Assembly (NCBI GenBank): GCA_023333565.1
Contig: JAJKFH010001538.1
Coordinates: 2,469,001 to 2,533,000 of the forward strand
Reading direction: 5' to 3'
Source of the DNA: Puffinus mauretanicus
Lineage: Eukaryota > Chordata > Aves > Procellariiformes > Procellariidae
Length of the DNA: 64,000 nucleotides
Made by a program: the position numbers and the translations under genes. Below, one piece after another: positions 1 to 14,249 of the stretch. Each line of letters opens with the position of its first letter. Position 1 is the first letter of the stretch. The notes beneath the pieces were generated by a model that was not told the origin of the DNA, did not search any database, and saw only the letters and a program-made list of their open reading frames with translations.

Positions 1-490
1 TCTCCGAATCGCCCCCCGTTCTCACTGCGCTGCTTCTGCAGCTCGTGGACCTCGACAAACTGTCTGACTGCTAGAGGTGACACCTGGGCTTGCCAGCGAT
101 CGCCGCCAAACCTCGCAGCAGCTTTAAAAACCTGACGGGAAAATATCGTATTTACCGATGGGCAATTAGTGCGTGGGGTCAACGCCGCGTCGCCCTTCTC
201 GGAGAAGCTGGGGGTGGAAAGGAGCTGGTGTCCCCAGGGGTATCCGCCAAGTTTGGAGCCAAGCGGACACCTCACGGAGGCAACCAGAGATTTGGGGAAA
301 ATACCTTCAGCCTTTCAAGATTAAAGGCAGGGTTTCAGGAAGAGCAAGCGGCGCGCTCAGCACCTGCAGCTCCTCAAGCCAGGCACAAGATGGTTCCCCG
401 GCCAGGGCTGAGCTCTCGGCCCCAGAGCCCCGCGGGGCGTCAGACGGGGAAGCGGCGATGGGAGGTGCGCGGCGACGCAGCCCGTACCTA
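1..490. other. CpG-containing GC-rich stretch at the left edge
   Basis: The first half kilobase has scattered CpGs and elevated GC, ending at about 490. Open frames of 108 and 133 codons on + overlap a 107-codon frame on -, with no family resemblance. It may be the tail of an element lying mostly outside the window. Confidence 0.35.
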
Positions 491-1511
491 GCGCAATAAC
501 CGAAGTGCTTAAAAACAAACGGCCTGTGGTTAGTTAAATGGAAAATACGCGAGATCATTCCCTTCCCCAGTACGTGCTCGCCCCAAACCTGGCCCCACGG
601 CAGGGGCCAAGCTGATCCCGAGCCCCACACCTTCGGCAGGGCAGGATTGGGCCCCGCGCCTCCCCGTCATCCGTTCGTGTGCATCTCCCAGGGACGTGCA
701 TGAAGGAAGAGGTCTTGCGATGTTATTCCAACGAATAATCCCCATCGCTTGCATGGTGGGCGACTCCAAACTTCCCTTCAGGACCACCGTGGTGCTGAGC
801 AGCCTTAGGAGAAGCCTTGTCCCCCCATCAGTTCAACTGAGGGCAAATGCATCTCTATTTTGGAGAAAACTTTTCCATAGCAGCCCAAGCTTGTCTGCGA
901 TAACAGGAGGTCTTCGTTATTGTAACCCATGCCACCAAGATGACAATTATTTTTCCAGACTTATGAAAAACAAAATTCATTTAAATATTGCATCATATAA
1001 ACAACCTGATTCTCAAGCACGGGCTCATTTATTCCATCCCAAAACAGATGTGCAGTGGAAGATGACAAAGCAAAGGAAAGGACCACCAAACAAATGTTTT
1101 CTACAAGCAGAGAATTTAGCTAGGTTTCGTTGAAATACTCTCCTGTATCCCAGCAGTGAACGCTGCAAACTGTCAATGATTTCCATGTTTCCCCGACTTT
1201 CTGGCATGCACATGGAAATACATTGCTGTAAATCATAAGCAAAAATTTCAGACTAATTAAAGGGATTTTATCTGGTTAAAATCATACCTTGTTTTTTAAA
1301 AAAACAGACATCTCCTTGCCTGTGTGTTCTAAATAGCATCTTAGATTATTAAAGCAGAAAGAAGTTTTACAAAGCTAATTTACATCACGCTATTTATTGT
1401 CTTCTGTTTATTTTTGCATGTCTCCCAGTACAGTCTAGTCGGTCCTACCTTTCTTCACCAGCACTTTCTAATCAATGGCGTTTTCAGACTCTCTCGCCCG
1501 AAAGCAGGAGA

Positions 1512-1665
1512 CAGGATGGTTCAGTGGTTAGGGCACTAGACAGAAATACAACTCCCTGCTGCCAACATCCCGTGGGATCCCGGGCAAGGCGCTCACCCGC
1601 TCTTTGTCTCAGCTCCCCATCTGTAAAACACACCATTTTCCCCACTCACAGGGAAGCGCACAACG
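1512..1665 (+). mobile_element. tRNA-derived SINE relic (MIR-like organisation)
   Basis: The 5' part reads GATGGTTCAGTGGTTAGGGC, a tRNA-like A-box region. It is followed by a decayed B-box area (CAACTCCCTGCTGCC) and then the conserved CTCAGCTCCCCATCTGTAAA segment of this SINE class. It is diverged and lacks a clear target-site duplication. Confidence 0.7.
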
Positions 1666-4600
1666 TTCTATTTGAGTGGGGTAATGAGCTACAGACTTAG
1701 CTTGTATATGCCTCTGTGCATGCCACCACTGTTTATCAAAAAAAAGCTACAAAACGATTGATGGGAGCTGTACGTTGTAATTGTAGCAGTAATGAAGCTG
1801 TAGGTAAGGCATATGACTTTGAAGAAAGGAGATACATGAAAGTGTGCAAGGGCGCTTCAGTCCCTAGGGTGGAATGTAAATACCGGCTTTCCAGGCAAAC
1901 ACCCTGCTCCGAAATTGGAGTAACTTTATTCAGGCATAAATACTCTGCTTTAAATAGCACGGCAGTGCCTTATCTTCCTCTCTCGACTATTAAGGAACCC
2001 TTTGTTTTTCAGCAGACTGCCACTGGCCCCAGTGATGATCTCGCGGCATGTGACTGCTGTGGTTGATATTAGCCAAAACAGGATTCGGCACAGCAGCAAG
2101 GGATGCTCGTTTGTCTCCAGTGAAACCCTTGCACATCGCAGACAGCCTGTCCAGGCGTGGCTGGAGCTGCACAGCCGAACATGCGGGAGTAGGAAAGGAA
2201 GGCAGGACCATCTTCTCCCCCACCACATGCCATCCCGACATCTTAGACCGAGGTTATAGCCTTGAAGACACGAAGCAGTTCTGCAGCCTCCCAAAAGCAC
2301 ATCCCAATGCAGCCGACCCAGCACGGGGCAGGCTGCGATTTTCCCCCCCGTACCTCTCCCTGCCCTGCCTGTAAAGCAGGCAGTTACCAGCGCATCGCAG
2401 AGGCGAGTCCTTCCCTGCGCTGCTTTGGGTGCAGGTACCCCATGCTGCCTCAAAACCCAGGGTCTGGCGCCTTGGCAAAATGAAAAACCCGAGCAGGTAA
2501 GGGAGCAGCTAACACCAGAACCACCACAGGTGGAAGCCACAGAGGAGCTTAACAGACTCCCTCCCCAGGGAACCCCCGTGCTGCCACGCGTGCACCAGCC
2601 CAGGTGCTCCTGAGCTCCCTTGGGGGCTTAGGGGTCCCCAGCAAATCGCCCTTTGTTACCCTGTGGAGTCTGAGAAATCAAGCAAAGACCATCGTTCTTG
2701 AGCAGAATCTGGAAAACATTTGATTTAATTCAAGCAGCTGGTCTCTTTGCCTTCTGTACTGCAAAATACTACAAGAACAAAACCCAAAAGGATATTGGTA
2801 CAGAGTTTTCCACTTCAACCAGATAAAATCCAGCCCAGAGCCCAGAAGAATTGCCATCTAGCAGCCAATATCAACACGTTCGTGGCACCAGGTTAGCTCC
2901 TTCTCTGACAAGCGCCGCAGCAGCACACGGCTGGCCCTGCTGCAGCTCTGGCTGTGCCAACGGGAAGCGCAGCTGCGGGAACCCCCCGTGCCAGAGCTCC
3001 CGGGACGGACTGCAAGACCACCACCCGGGCAGGCTGTCAGGCTGGGCCCTGCCCATTTAAGCGTGCAATGACCCTGGTAAAAGCATTAAGCGTAGTTACA
3101 AACAAGTGAGTTTTTATAACAACTGAATTCCCAGAGCTTGGCCGTGCCAGTGGGAGCTGAATTTGGTGACATACCCGTTGCACGTGGCAGGGGGTCAGCA
3201 AGCTGCGCCGCTCCTTGGGGCATGATGTTACATTCTCCGTAGGCCTGTTCAATCAGTTGAAAACTCTCCATAAATCCAAATGCATATGTTCATCACAACT
3301 GCTATGGATGCTGGGCTACACGAGCATATGTTCCTAATGTACGTGCTACTCTCCAGCAACGTGAACCCATTTGTTTTCTAAATATTATGGAGTGATCAGT
3401 TCTCCTATTTGTAACAGAACCCATGAAAAAGCAACAAAATTATCTGTTTTCTCCCAGCTATACAGGCTAGTAGCAATAATCTATCATTCAAGCACTAGTA
3501 AGCTTTTCTAACCATAAAAATACATACCACCATATGCATACTGGTAACAGTAATATCTACAATTACTGGGTAAAGCTCAGTTTGCCCTAAAACAGTAGTT
3601 GACTGTAATTACTTATATTTACCTAATTGCAGCTCATCACACCCCTGACTAAGCGGGAATCAGCAGCACTTTCATGAAGATACCTCTGAACGTGGTGGTG
3701 CACATGGAGCATTTAGTTGCCTTTGGGGAATGTGAGCACCCAGAAGTAATCCATTTAATCACTACCCAGACGACGCTGGCCGGCTCCCAGGGTCAGCCCA
3801 TCTCTTGCCACCCTGCAGCTAGGGAAGGCCAGCGAGCCACATCTGCAGAACCCATGTTCATGCACCAGCACCCTCAGAGTCAGGCTCAGCCCCCGGCGAA
3901 TCGCGGTCAGTAGGTGAAGATCCTATGGATAACGTGGGGTGTCAACCGAGTGGACACGTACGGATATTTTGTGAAGCAGAAGGCAAATAATTAAGAGCTT
4001 GTAAATGCTTTAATACTCATTTCTGATACGAGCTGCTGATTTGAACGCCAGGTACTAATTTATTCAGCAGGATGTTACAGCACGTACTTGACTTGAGCCA
4101 TGTACCCTATGTACGTGTTTCCTCTCTGAAGCAGGCTTATAAGTAGTCCATACCTGGAACAGGTTTTTTTCACTGACATTTCATGGAATATTAAGAGTAA
4201 GAAAGAAATTTAGAAAGGAAAGATTTCTTTTACTGAATGCAAATAATTCCTTTCTTGTTGCCACTGGTCTACAAGGCAGAGATGGGTTGAGGGAGCAGGA
4301 GGTGAAGGTCTTTTCAGGTCTGCAGCTGATCAGGTCTGCAGCACCAAGTTACACAAAAGCACAACAGTGCCATTTTCTGGGAGCCTTTATACATCAGGTT
4401 TTAGATAAAGTGCTTGGCTCCTGAAAGAGCTGGTGGAAAAAAAAATGCAACGAAATCAAAATAACTTAATCATTTGGGCAGAAACCCTACTGGAAATGTA
4501 GAAATAAAGAGCAAACAAAGCATATTACTGGAATGGCCTGTGTGACTCCGAGGGTGGCTGGTGGTTCACAAAGGCCACGTTACTGGTGTCCTGCAGGGCA

Positions 4601-7600
4601 GCTCAGAGGTACCCTCCATCGCACACTCGTCTGCCCCAGCTCACCACCAAGAAATCCCCTGGCCTCTCTCTGCCTCTCCATCTCGTGAGTCTATACCCAT
4701 CATTTCAGCATGTATCACTCACAGTAAGCATTATTACTAGTCATAATATTACCCAGCTGTTTGTTGTTGTTAAAAAAAAAAAGAAAATGGCAACTATCAT
4801 ATTTAATTTTATGGACTTTTTGCTGTAACAAGACTTTACCAGATGTTCTGCCCCTTGATTATGCATGCCACAAAAGCATGTTTTATAATGACATAAATAC
4901 GCAGCAAGATGAAAGTCATGGAAATGCCTGTGTGTTCTTTTCTTAACGCAGCTGTATTTTAGATGGTTTTTGCATCTGTCAAGCATAAATCAAACGGGGG
5001 AAAATGATCCTCAGAACTAGCCCGTTCCTTGATAGTCAGTGTTTTCTGTCACAAACATTAGTTGATGTCAAGAATTATTCTCCGTTATAAACTTCCACCT
5101 CCCACATTCCTGGGGAGGTGAAGTTAAATGTTACTAAAGCATTTCCAACCCTGGACTGGAAAGTGCTGAGAGTTTCAGGTTTGACTACATTTATTGATCA
5201 GCATTATGAAAGATAAGTAATGAGTACCGCTTAAGGGGGATGTATGTCAGCTATAATTCTTAATTTCTATTCCCAGCAGTGCCAAAACATACATGAGTAG
5301 CTACAGCCAAATCTCTGACCTGGGCATGAGGATTTATGCATGCTTTTTGGGGACATGTTAATTAATTAATAGTTGAGATGCTCAGATGAAACTTCCTCAT
5401 CAGAAAATACAAATATTTATTCTGTTTAAACTTTTCATGTGATATCACTGGGGCACTGGCAAGCAGGATATCATATAAATGACAAACACCTATAAAAAGT
5501 GTTACTGTGTAAGCACAAAATATAGCAGTACCAGGAGAAAGAGTACCCAGGTTTTTTTCTGACCTTTCCCTAGCAAAGCACTATTTGCGGCGAGCCCTCG
5601 GCTGCGCGTTACCTATATCCTGTATGAATGAATTCCTTTTTTGTGTGATTGTTCAAAGCCAACATGTCCGTTTCTATAGAAGCACCCACAGGATCACTGA
5701 AAACCACATATTCAGCTCTTGTTAATGTCAGCAATGACGTACCAGAGCAAGTACTTGTTTGTCCTGAAGAAATGCAGGACTTCCACCGCTCGAGCGCGAG
5801 CCTGCTGCCGAACGCCTGTTCAGAAAGAAAAAAAAAAGAAGAAAAAAAAAAAAAGTTGTTGACATGAGAGGAAAAACCAGGTTTCCTGTTTGAACTCTGA
5901 CAGGTACTGGAAGATATGAGTAACATCAAATCTTGGTCTGCTCTAAAGGCAGTCTGTGGTCAGGGGGTTCTCACATTTGTTTGTGTGGAACAGCTTTGAA
6001 TTGTTTGCAGATACCGCGCAGAAGAAACTCAGAGATCCTTATCGGGGCGCAGGGCCTGTTATGAAATATATGCATTTGTGAACAGGTTACAGGAGATCAA
6101 AACGGCTCCAGATGATATGCCTCACATGCTGTAAAATGTGGTAGATGCTCCTGAGATACCTCCGAAAATATCACATGTCGCAGCGTTGTCGAGTACAGGC
6201 AGTGGCCACCTTTATTTCCATTTCTCGCTGCGTGGCAGGTGAAAGGAGTTTGGGGGATTTTTTTCCAGATCATTCTTCTTTTTTTTTGTGTGCGTGTCTG
6301 TTTGACTGTTCAAATTAAAACTTTCCTTCGTTATGATTTTCACTAACAGAACTACCCAAACAATTGCTGAAACTAGATGCTGGAGAAAATGGCTTAAGAC
6401 ATCCTGGTTTTGCCCCGGCTGGGTGCCACGCTCTCCCCTGCGGGTGACACCGCCGGGGGACAGGGGACGATGCCGGCTTGCCCACTTCCCGGCTCCTCCG
6501 AGCTGCAAAGCCCGACGGGGAAACCTGCAGCAAGGAGAGCCTCGAGGGATTCTGCACGGGCAGCACGGGCTGTTTTGCAGCGGAAAGGAAAGCAAATAGA
6601 TCTGGGTGGGAACGCTGCAGGCAGACCCCTCGTCATACCCCGACGGCCAGCCCAGCTCTAAGAGGCGCTGGTGAGAATTGTACCGTTTGTAAGAGACTTC
6701 CCAAAGTGCTCTGCCAAAGCCATCAGCCAAAATTGCAGGTGAAAGCCCATCTTTGCAACACAGCCTGCCAGCCAACGGCACGCTGCTTCCTCCTGTCTCG
6801 AAGGTGAACCCCTACAAACTTCTCCTTACTCATACCTTTGGATAAAGTCTAACCAGGTGACCAAACATCGTGCAAGGAGTTCAGCCGTCCGCGGAGCAGC
6901 AGCTCACCCTGCAGCCCAGGTCTCCAGGTCTGAAAGGAAGAGCTCAAAGGGCCCTGCTCGGTCCCTCCCTTGCCACAAGCAGATCTCCAACTCCAGCATC
7001 CCCATCTGCTCTCGCGTGCTTGTGATGCCTTCTCCTTTCGACCACCCCTAACGTTGCATTACGGTGCCTTTGTATACACAAAGCTAAGCCTCAATTTTCC
7101 TCACGCTGTAACGCAAACCATCTCTTTCAGAAGCTCTGCTAAGAAAAGGCCTCCCAGAGCTCTGTTAAACCCAAGCCACATCGGGGGATGCAGCTCGTGC
7201 ATAGCTCCACGTTACAATTTAACAAGTGAATAACTCAGCGCTGCTTTGGCTCATTCATTGAGGCGAAGCTCCCCTCAAAACTGTGGATCCCACATTTGTG
7301 CCATCAGCTCTCTCATAGCCCAGACTAAGTCCACATGAAGAACATCCACCAAAACCACAGGCAGTTCTGCAGACGCATCCGATGAGGGAGACACGGTCCT
7401 CCAGGAGGAACGCTCTCCTTGGAGAACATCAACACCTTGATCGATTACATGAAACCACCACGCCAAGACACTACCAGGAGACTACTTGAACTTCTCTGCT
7501 GGGCTGTGTTCTGTGCAGCGATGAGGGTCCCCAGCTGATGGGGGACAGTGCTCAGCACCACAGAGGGTCAGACCTTCAAAACCATCGATTTTAGAGCTAC

Positions 7601-8359
7601 CTGCATGTAGCTAACCTAAACCTGCAGCTGATGAGATGGCAGCGAGCTCCTCTCAAAAACCCATGGCCTCTCAGAGCTGGAGGTTTCGCCTCCTGACAGA
7701 CCCGAGCACAGGAATGGGTCACAGCTACAGACACTCACCAAAGACCACGCCGTACAGATCTCTTATGTTTGATTCTGCCTATTCTCATGGATTTATTTTT
7801 TATTTTAATCTTTCCAACTTTTTTACTACAGTGAATACTCACAGAAAGCAAGTTTTCATTTTGCAGGCTGTAATACACATGGAAGCAAATTGAAAATTAA
7901 AACCACTCAGTCAAGGAACAGAACAATTCCCTGCAACAGGGCTAGCCAGTTGCAGCTAAGTAACAGTTGGGATTTCAGATCTGGGCTAGGCATAAATTCA
8001 CTTAGCTTGCAAAAGCCCTTCTTGAGCGACTTGTAGTAACTAGTAAGTTTGAAGTAGAAAAAAAGCTGCAAGTTCTTTAGACACCTGATGCAGGGCTCAA
8101 CCCCTCAGAGCACACGGCTGAAGAAGCAGAAACTCAGCAAATAATTATCCCCTTAAAATACTGGGTATTGTGTTTGTCTTCATTTCTGAGCTAGAACCCT
8201 TTCAGATAAATTCATGCTTTTCTATATTAATTTTTGTAAATTTAGTGAAGTTTTTTTTCCCCAAAAGACCAGATGGATTTTGCCAGCTGGATTTTAACTG
8301 GTTGTTCTGCTGCAGCTGACACAAATGCAATATTAACAATATGTTCCTGATGGTCTGAT

Positions 8360-8442
8360 ACTGAAATTCCCCTGAAATCACTGGGACCTAAGAGGGTGGT
8401 TAACTTAATACCTGTGCTTAAGAGCTTTCCTGAATCTGGGCC
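8360..8442 (+). repeat. Old dispersed palindromic repeat, relic 1
   Basis: The stretch contains CCTGAAATCACTGGGACCTA, later CCTGTGCTTAAGAGCTTTCC, and TGAATCTGGGCC. The order and wording resemble a repeat common in bird, crocodilian and turtle DNA (AAATCAATGGGACTTAAG..GTGCTTAAGTGCTTTCCTGAAT..GGGCC). The family name is not certain. Confidence 0.5.
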
Positions 8443-11400
8443 ATAAATCACAAGAGAAAGCTGGGGGAATCCTCCTCTCACTGAAATCATTGCCCAGTCA
8501 TTTGTCTGAGGATATCAGGATTAAGCCATTAACTTTTTTGTAGTAATTCATACCAATGTCATTAGAAATGGACTTATATAATTAAAAAGTGCATAAGATA
8601 AAACCTAACAGTATGAAGAATAAGAAAACCCAGTAGATTCCTAACTAGAAACAATATCGAATTAATTCAGTATTACATGACACAGCAGTGAAAAAAATAA
8701 TTTTAAAAATGGGAACACTGGTTGTTCATCTGCAGCACTACAGCATCATAAATATACAAGAGTGGAGGGTTTGTTTTAACTGAATACTAATCTATGGCCA
8801 ATTTTTCAATAACTTTCGAAGTGAAACTGCTTCAAATAACATATTACAGATCTTTGTTCCTTTGAGTCTTCAAGGACTGATGTGAATTATTACATTCAAA
8901 GTGCTGTCCCCATTGATTCAGTCTTGGGTTAGCAAGTAATAAGGCCAGGTGTGCTCATACACTTTGTAGATTTTGAATATTAATGGACAACCAGGAAGAT
9001 AATAAAATTTAACAAAGAGATAAGAAAGCCTGATTAATTCAATTATTAAATATGATTTCTGTTCATTATGTTCATTCAGTACAACTTCATTAAGGCATTT
9101 TCCCTTTATATTTAACTTTTAATGCTTAAGTGCTGCTACCAAAAGTTTTGATTTTTATTTGAATACAATCATTATAAGCAATAGTGCTCTTAAAGTTTTT
9201 TTAAATTTTTTGTTTTCAACTTCTTCTTTTAGTTTGGATTTTTGAGACAGTTAATAAGATGCAGTAGGGCTCTGTGTGCTCTGAGCAAAATCTTCATTTA
9301 TTATATCCAGACTTTGCTGGTAACAAACACGTGATCCAGCCCTGCTCTGTAAATCCCACCATATCGCTCTTAAATTCCAGCCATCAGGTGCCACACACTG
9401 TACGTGACTCCAGCTCTGAATTAATATTTATCAGCAATATTACCCAATTTTATGTTACCAAATAGGACACACAGAGGCTGAGAATCAAAATAGTGTGTTG
9501 TCTTGTTAAAAAAAAAAAGGGCATTTTTAACAAAGCAACTAATTTTCAAAGTGTCTAAATCTTTTTTGTCTTTTTCTCTTTTCTTTTTTTTTTTTTGTTT
9601 GAATTCTCTACTTTCAGAATATCTAACCACAAGCATTTGAGCAAACTAGAGAAAATAAACTGTTGGTAATTTGCAGTAAGTTTCAAAAGCCAGCAGGATA
9701 TACACGCCGTTTTATGTTTCTATCTATAGAGACCTGCAGGCAAACGTACAGTGGAACAAAGATAGACATCTAGATATATTTGTACCTGCCGTTCGTGTGC
9801 CTATATGGAGATAGATTCTTAATTAGATAAGTAAACAATGGAAACTTTTAAAATTCATAGTTTGAGTGTACTGAACTCCATACTTCTCTCTCTTACTTCT
9901 TTAGTAATAAATTTTTATACGCTCTCCGTGAGTTACAGCTGATCGCAAAGCATCCAGCGCTGCTGGTGCGTGGTACAGCAGCTGTGGGCTTCTGGACCTG
10001 GCTTTGACCTGCACTAACACACAACCAAACATATAAAAGTGAAATAATTATCTTTGATTCAAATATGTCTTTGGCATTTAGCATATGATTTTTTTTTTTT
10101 TTTAGCAGAAAAATGATTTCTGAACTACTGAGTGAGGCAACTGCAACATAAGCAAAACTAAAGCAGCAAGCTAAAATTTGAGAAATATGGGTTTATAATT
10201 GGTGTAATGGCCAGGGTCCTGTATGGGAACTTCGGCGACGGACGGACCTCCCTGAGCGGTCCTGCTCTCCGTTGTCCGTTCTCCCCTTCTCACTGCTATC
10301 AAATGAACATTCAGCAAAGTCAGGATGATTCTCCAATTAATTCTAGATGGGAAGAGTCAAACATTTTCCAAACTGGAGAACACAGGTACCTACCAGATTA
10401 CAAACCAAACGCATCCGGTCCTCCTCTTTCTTTTTTTGCCTCTCCCTGTCTTTTATCACCGTGCTGCTGCTGTGATCCAGCCCCAGGCCCATCGCCAGTG
10501 ACCAGCAATAGCCGCTGCTGCTGCAAGATGCTTTGAAACAGGAGTCAGCTTATACACCCTTATACAACCATCTAACAGTCGGGTTAGGTGTTATTACCTG
10601 TAGTTTGGCTGGAGGTTGTCACCCGTAGCCTTCACATTTCACCCCTTGTCCCCATGGCTTTGGGGACCGTGTCCCTGCCTGCCCAGAGGACAGGCGGGGT
10701 TTGTACCAAATCCCAGAGCTCAGGTTAAGCCTGCAGTGAAGATGCTCCTCTAACACACCTAATGCCTCAGTTTGTTAAAAAACTAAGCACACACTTTGGG
10801 GAAAAAGAGACTAAATCATCCGCTAGTGGGAATCAGTAAAGCTCTGGTGAGTTCAGCAGGACTATGACACCCACAAGATTCATTCAGACCATAGGAGCCG
10901 GCTCAGAAGCCCAGGAGATCCATGCACTGCTTTCCCAGCACTGCTGCAAGAGCCATTCAAATGTCCGCAGAAATCAATCACTTCTAGCAAACTGAAAAGC
11001 AATTTGCTTATTTTTATTAAGCTTTCTTTTCCACTATACTGGCAAGGCTTTAAGGAAGCAAAGATATAAAACAGAAATATTTAAGAGAACATTCATTAAT
11101 TTGTAATAGCTACACCTCTGTGTGTTTCAAAACCCCATCTCTCTAGGAATCATGCGTTAAATATTCATCCCGATACTTACGCAATACCAAAGAGGATATA
11201 TATTTCTTTGCAACGAAACTATAAAAATTAATGAAGTGGAATAAATAAATCCAATAAAATCCACATGATGACTCTGACTAACTTTGCTTTCTTAAAGAAA
11301 TCCAATGGCTTCAAGAGTCTTCTCCTTCCCTCATGGTCAACAGAGTTCAGTTTTAACTGTAGCTGATGGTTTCTCGGTCTTTGTAACAAAGCATTGAAAG

Positions 11401-14249
11401 CAAAACTTTGATAATAAAACTTGTCTGTAAAACTGGAATGTGAACCAGACAACAATTGATAGGTTGAAGGCTTTTCCAAATTTGTCACTCCATTCTCCAG
11501 TAAGCTTCCCCCGGGTGCCCAGGTAGAGGAAGGGCTGTATGGCTGTGGGTTTGGGAAAGAAAGAAAGAAAAAAAAGGATGTTCCTGGAGAACACTGAAAA
11601 AGGGCATGTGATCAGAAACACTGTAAAATCGGCAACCTCCCAGTGGGTAAAAAAAAAAAAAAAAAATCTAATCTAGTGATAAGCAAAGTCCAATGACAAT
11701 GCTAAAATACCATCCGGTATACAGAGAGTTTATAATCTGTTTGACCAAAGCCTTCCTGGAGGTTTGAAGCAGTACTCTGAAAGTACTTCTTGGACATCTA
11801 AAATAACCTCCGAGTGTAGGACAAAATCTAACATACAGCTAGGTACACAAGTAACAAGGTCAGATCCTTTAATATAACATATCGTTGTGTTTCATCTTAT
11901 GCAAAATACAAATTTTGAGCGTTCACTAGAAGTGAAAGTTGGCACTCAGATGAGGCCAGCTCAGTATCTCCTGTTTATGTCTTTCTTCAAACTTCACATG
12001 AGCTATAAACGCTGCACAGATTTTGTGACAATCCCTCACCTTATTTTATTCCAGGCTGGAGGGACAACATAAAGCAAAAAGAAGTAAAATAAAGCAAAAA
12101 GGATTAATAAAAAACCCCTTGCTCTTAAAAGCAAAAGGTTATTCTTAGGTTGCAAATGTCACTTTTCAGTTGATGAATTTCTCACTCCTAGCAAATGCTT
12201 CTGTGATTTTCACTTTCGGGGTCTGTGTCGTGTAAATATTTTATTTTTGGCCACAATAGAGGCTGTTCATAACCCCTTGTTGTGTTTCTGGGGCTCCTAT
12301 TGATGCCTTTTCAGGATTCTCTATAGCAACACATTTCTTGCTAATTTTATCATGATCAGTTTTATCCAGCCTGTTGCGTGGCTGGTAAACTTGAAAGCAC
12401 CGCATGAAATCCAATGCTAGGAAGTCACCGTGGAATTTTACCGCCAGATTTTAACACTAACTCCTTGGTAGCTGAAAATCCAGGCTAAAAGCAATAATTC
12501 TGTTCCTGCAATACAATAAATGTAAGTGGTTGTAAGTACCGCTATTTTTAGCCAGTAAAAAGCTTCCGCTTCCCCAAACCAAAAAAAGGCAGAAATGAAT
12601 GAGAATCATCTGCAAAGTGTGGGCATCTACAATGCTTTTTGAGAATCAGGATGATTCCAGTTTTCTGGTTAAAATCGACATCAGCTTCATATACCAGGGT
12701 GGTACAACATCACTTTTTTAGCTTTCTGGCTATGATCCAGCTCCCAGCCATACTTCTTTCTTGGGTCATCTGGACTTAACTTTGACTTTCTGCTTCCAAT
12801 CCCGATTCTCACCTGGCCATGACCGCTGAACCGAGTGCCCAAACCCAAATCATGCCTTACCCATAAGCTGCTAGCTATGGTACAGGATTTCTCAGACAGT
12901 ATTGTGCAAATGCATATGTGCACTGTAAAAAAAAAAAAAAAAGCTGCTCTGAATGCAAACTTTCCTAAACCCTTTGATGACAGCAATAGAAAGTGGGACT
13001 GCAAGTGCTGATGCGATGCTGCTTACTTGCATTTCTCATCATTGTAACAAGCAGTCAGTCTACAGGCTCTAGAAACCAAACAGCAGCCAGGGACTAATTC
13101 TCCTTCGATTGCTGCTGATAAAATGCTACAGCATAGACAAATTCTACCCTGAGACTTTTATACAAACACACATACACATGCAGGCCCACAAAAGGCACTG
13201 ACAGGATCACTTTTAATAGCAGGACAAGACAGGAGGGAGAGTATTTATCTGTTTAAGGAAAATGCTGCACCAAACCAGCAACATCACAGCACCTTCACTT
13301 GAATGCACAAGTAAAGAGGAGAACGGGAAAGAAGCTGCGTGGCATTGGGTCCCAAAGACACACGGAGCCCACAGCTCCATCATCCCTGCTGCTGATGGAG
13401 CTGCTGCTTCTGCACTGGGGGCAGCTGGGCGCTTCCCCCTGCGGCACCAGTGATGTGCTCGCTACCCAGACAGGAGAAAGTAAATTTTCAAAACAGAAAC
13501 CCTAAAACGTGGGAAGGCTGGCACACACACACCTGGAGGTTCAGAAAGCTAGCAGTTTGTTTGGTTTAATTTTTACTAAGTTTGTTGTATTTCTGTTTTG
13601 TTTTTATTCTGTTCCACCTCCTCTCTCTCTCTCTTTCAGGTCCTGTGTCATCATTAATACTTAACTGGAAAGGGCTTTCTCTAAACACTTCCAAGTAGCC
13701 TTTGGAAGGGTCTCTTTTCACAGCCCTCAAAGTTTCTACAGAAATCTATTTTCCTCTCCTATCTTAACAATCTTTCTGCTTTTCTAACAGCCCTCCACAT
13801 GGCCATGAGCTACCAGGCAGAGAGTTTCCATCGACTTCACCGAGCTTTGGTTCACAGTTTACATTCAAACGTTTTCTGCCCCTTCTCATCTTCAGATCCC
13901 TTTACCGCAATGCTTCCTACCCACACAGAAGCTAGTTTGTACGAGCTGGAAATCTCATGAGACTGTGGCTCTCAGGTTGTTTCCAGTTCCCGAAGAAGGC
14001 AATGTTTTTGCCCTCAGGGGATTTCAGTAACTCCCATTCTGAACTGGCAACAAACATAAATTTTCAGGCACAAAACAGCCTCCATTTGGTCAGGTTTAGA
14101 TAAAACAGATTGGGGTACTTGGCCACTTTTAGCCCTATTGATTTCATAAGGTTTGAGTGATTCTTCAGCATGGGTGCCAAAGTGACTACCCATTCCCAGG
14201 TACCTGGGTATCCAGCCATACCCAGAGGGTGAACACAAACAACTCGATA

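Larger units (their letters stand above)
491..14249. other. Unassigned upstream sequence, no supported gene
   Basis: Apart from the SINE relic near 1.5 kb, a small CpG patch at about 6.40-6.66 kb and a palindromic relic at 8.36-8.44 kb, I see only AT-leaning sequence, homopolymers (13 T at 9584-9596, 15 T at 10089-10103, 18 A at 11649-11666, 16 A at 12927-12942) and a CT run at 13619-13634 followed by CAG. No open frame matches a known family. Confidence 0.6.

Noticed and set aside
1950..2540. A 196-codon minus-strand frame
   Set aside because: No recognisable family, no splice context, and overlapping frames on both strands are also open.
6212..6781. A 189-codon minus-strand frame over a small CpG patch
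   Set aside because: No recognisable domain. The patch is stop-poor and open on several frames.
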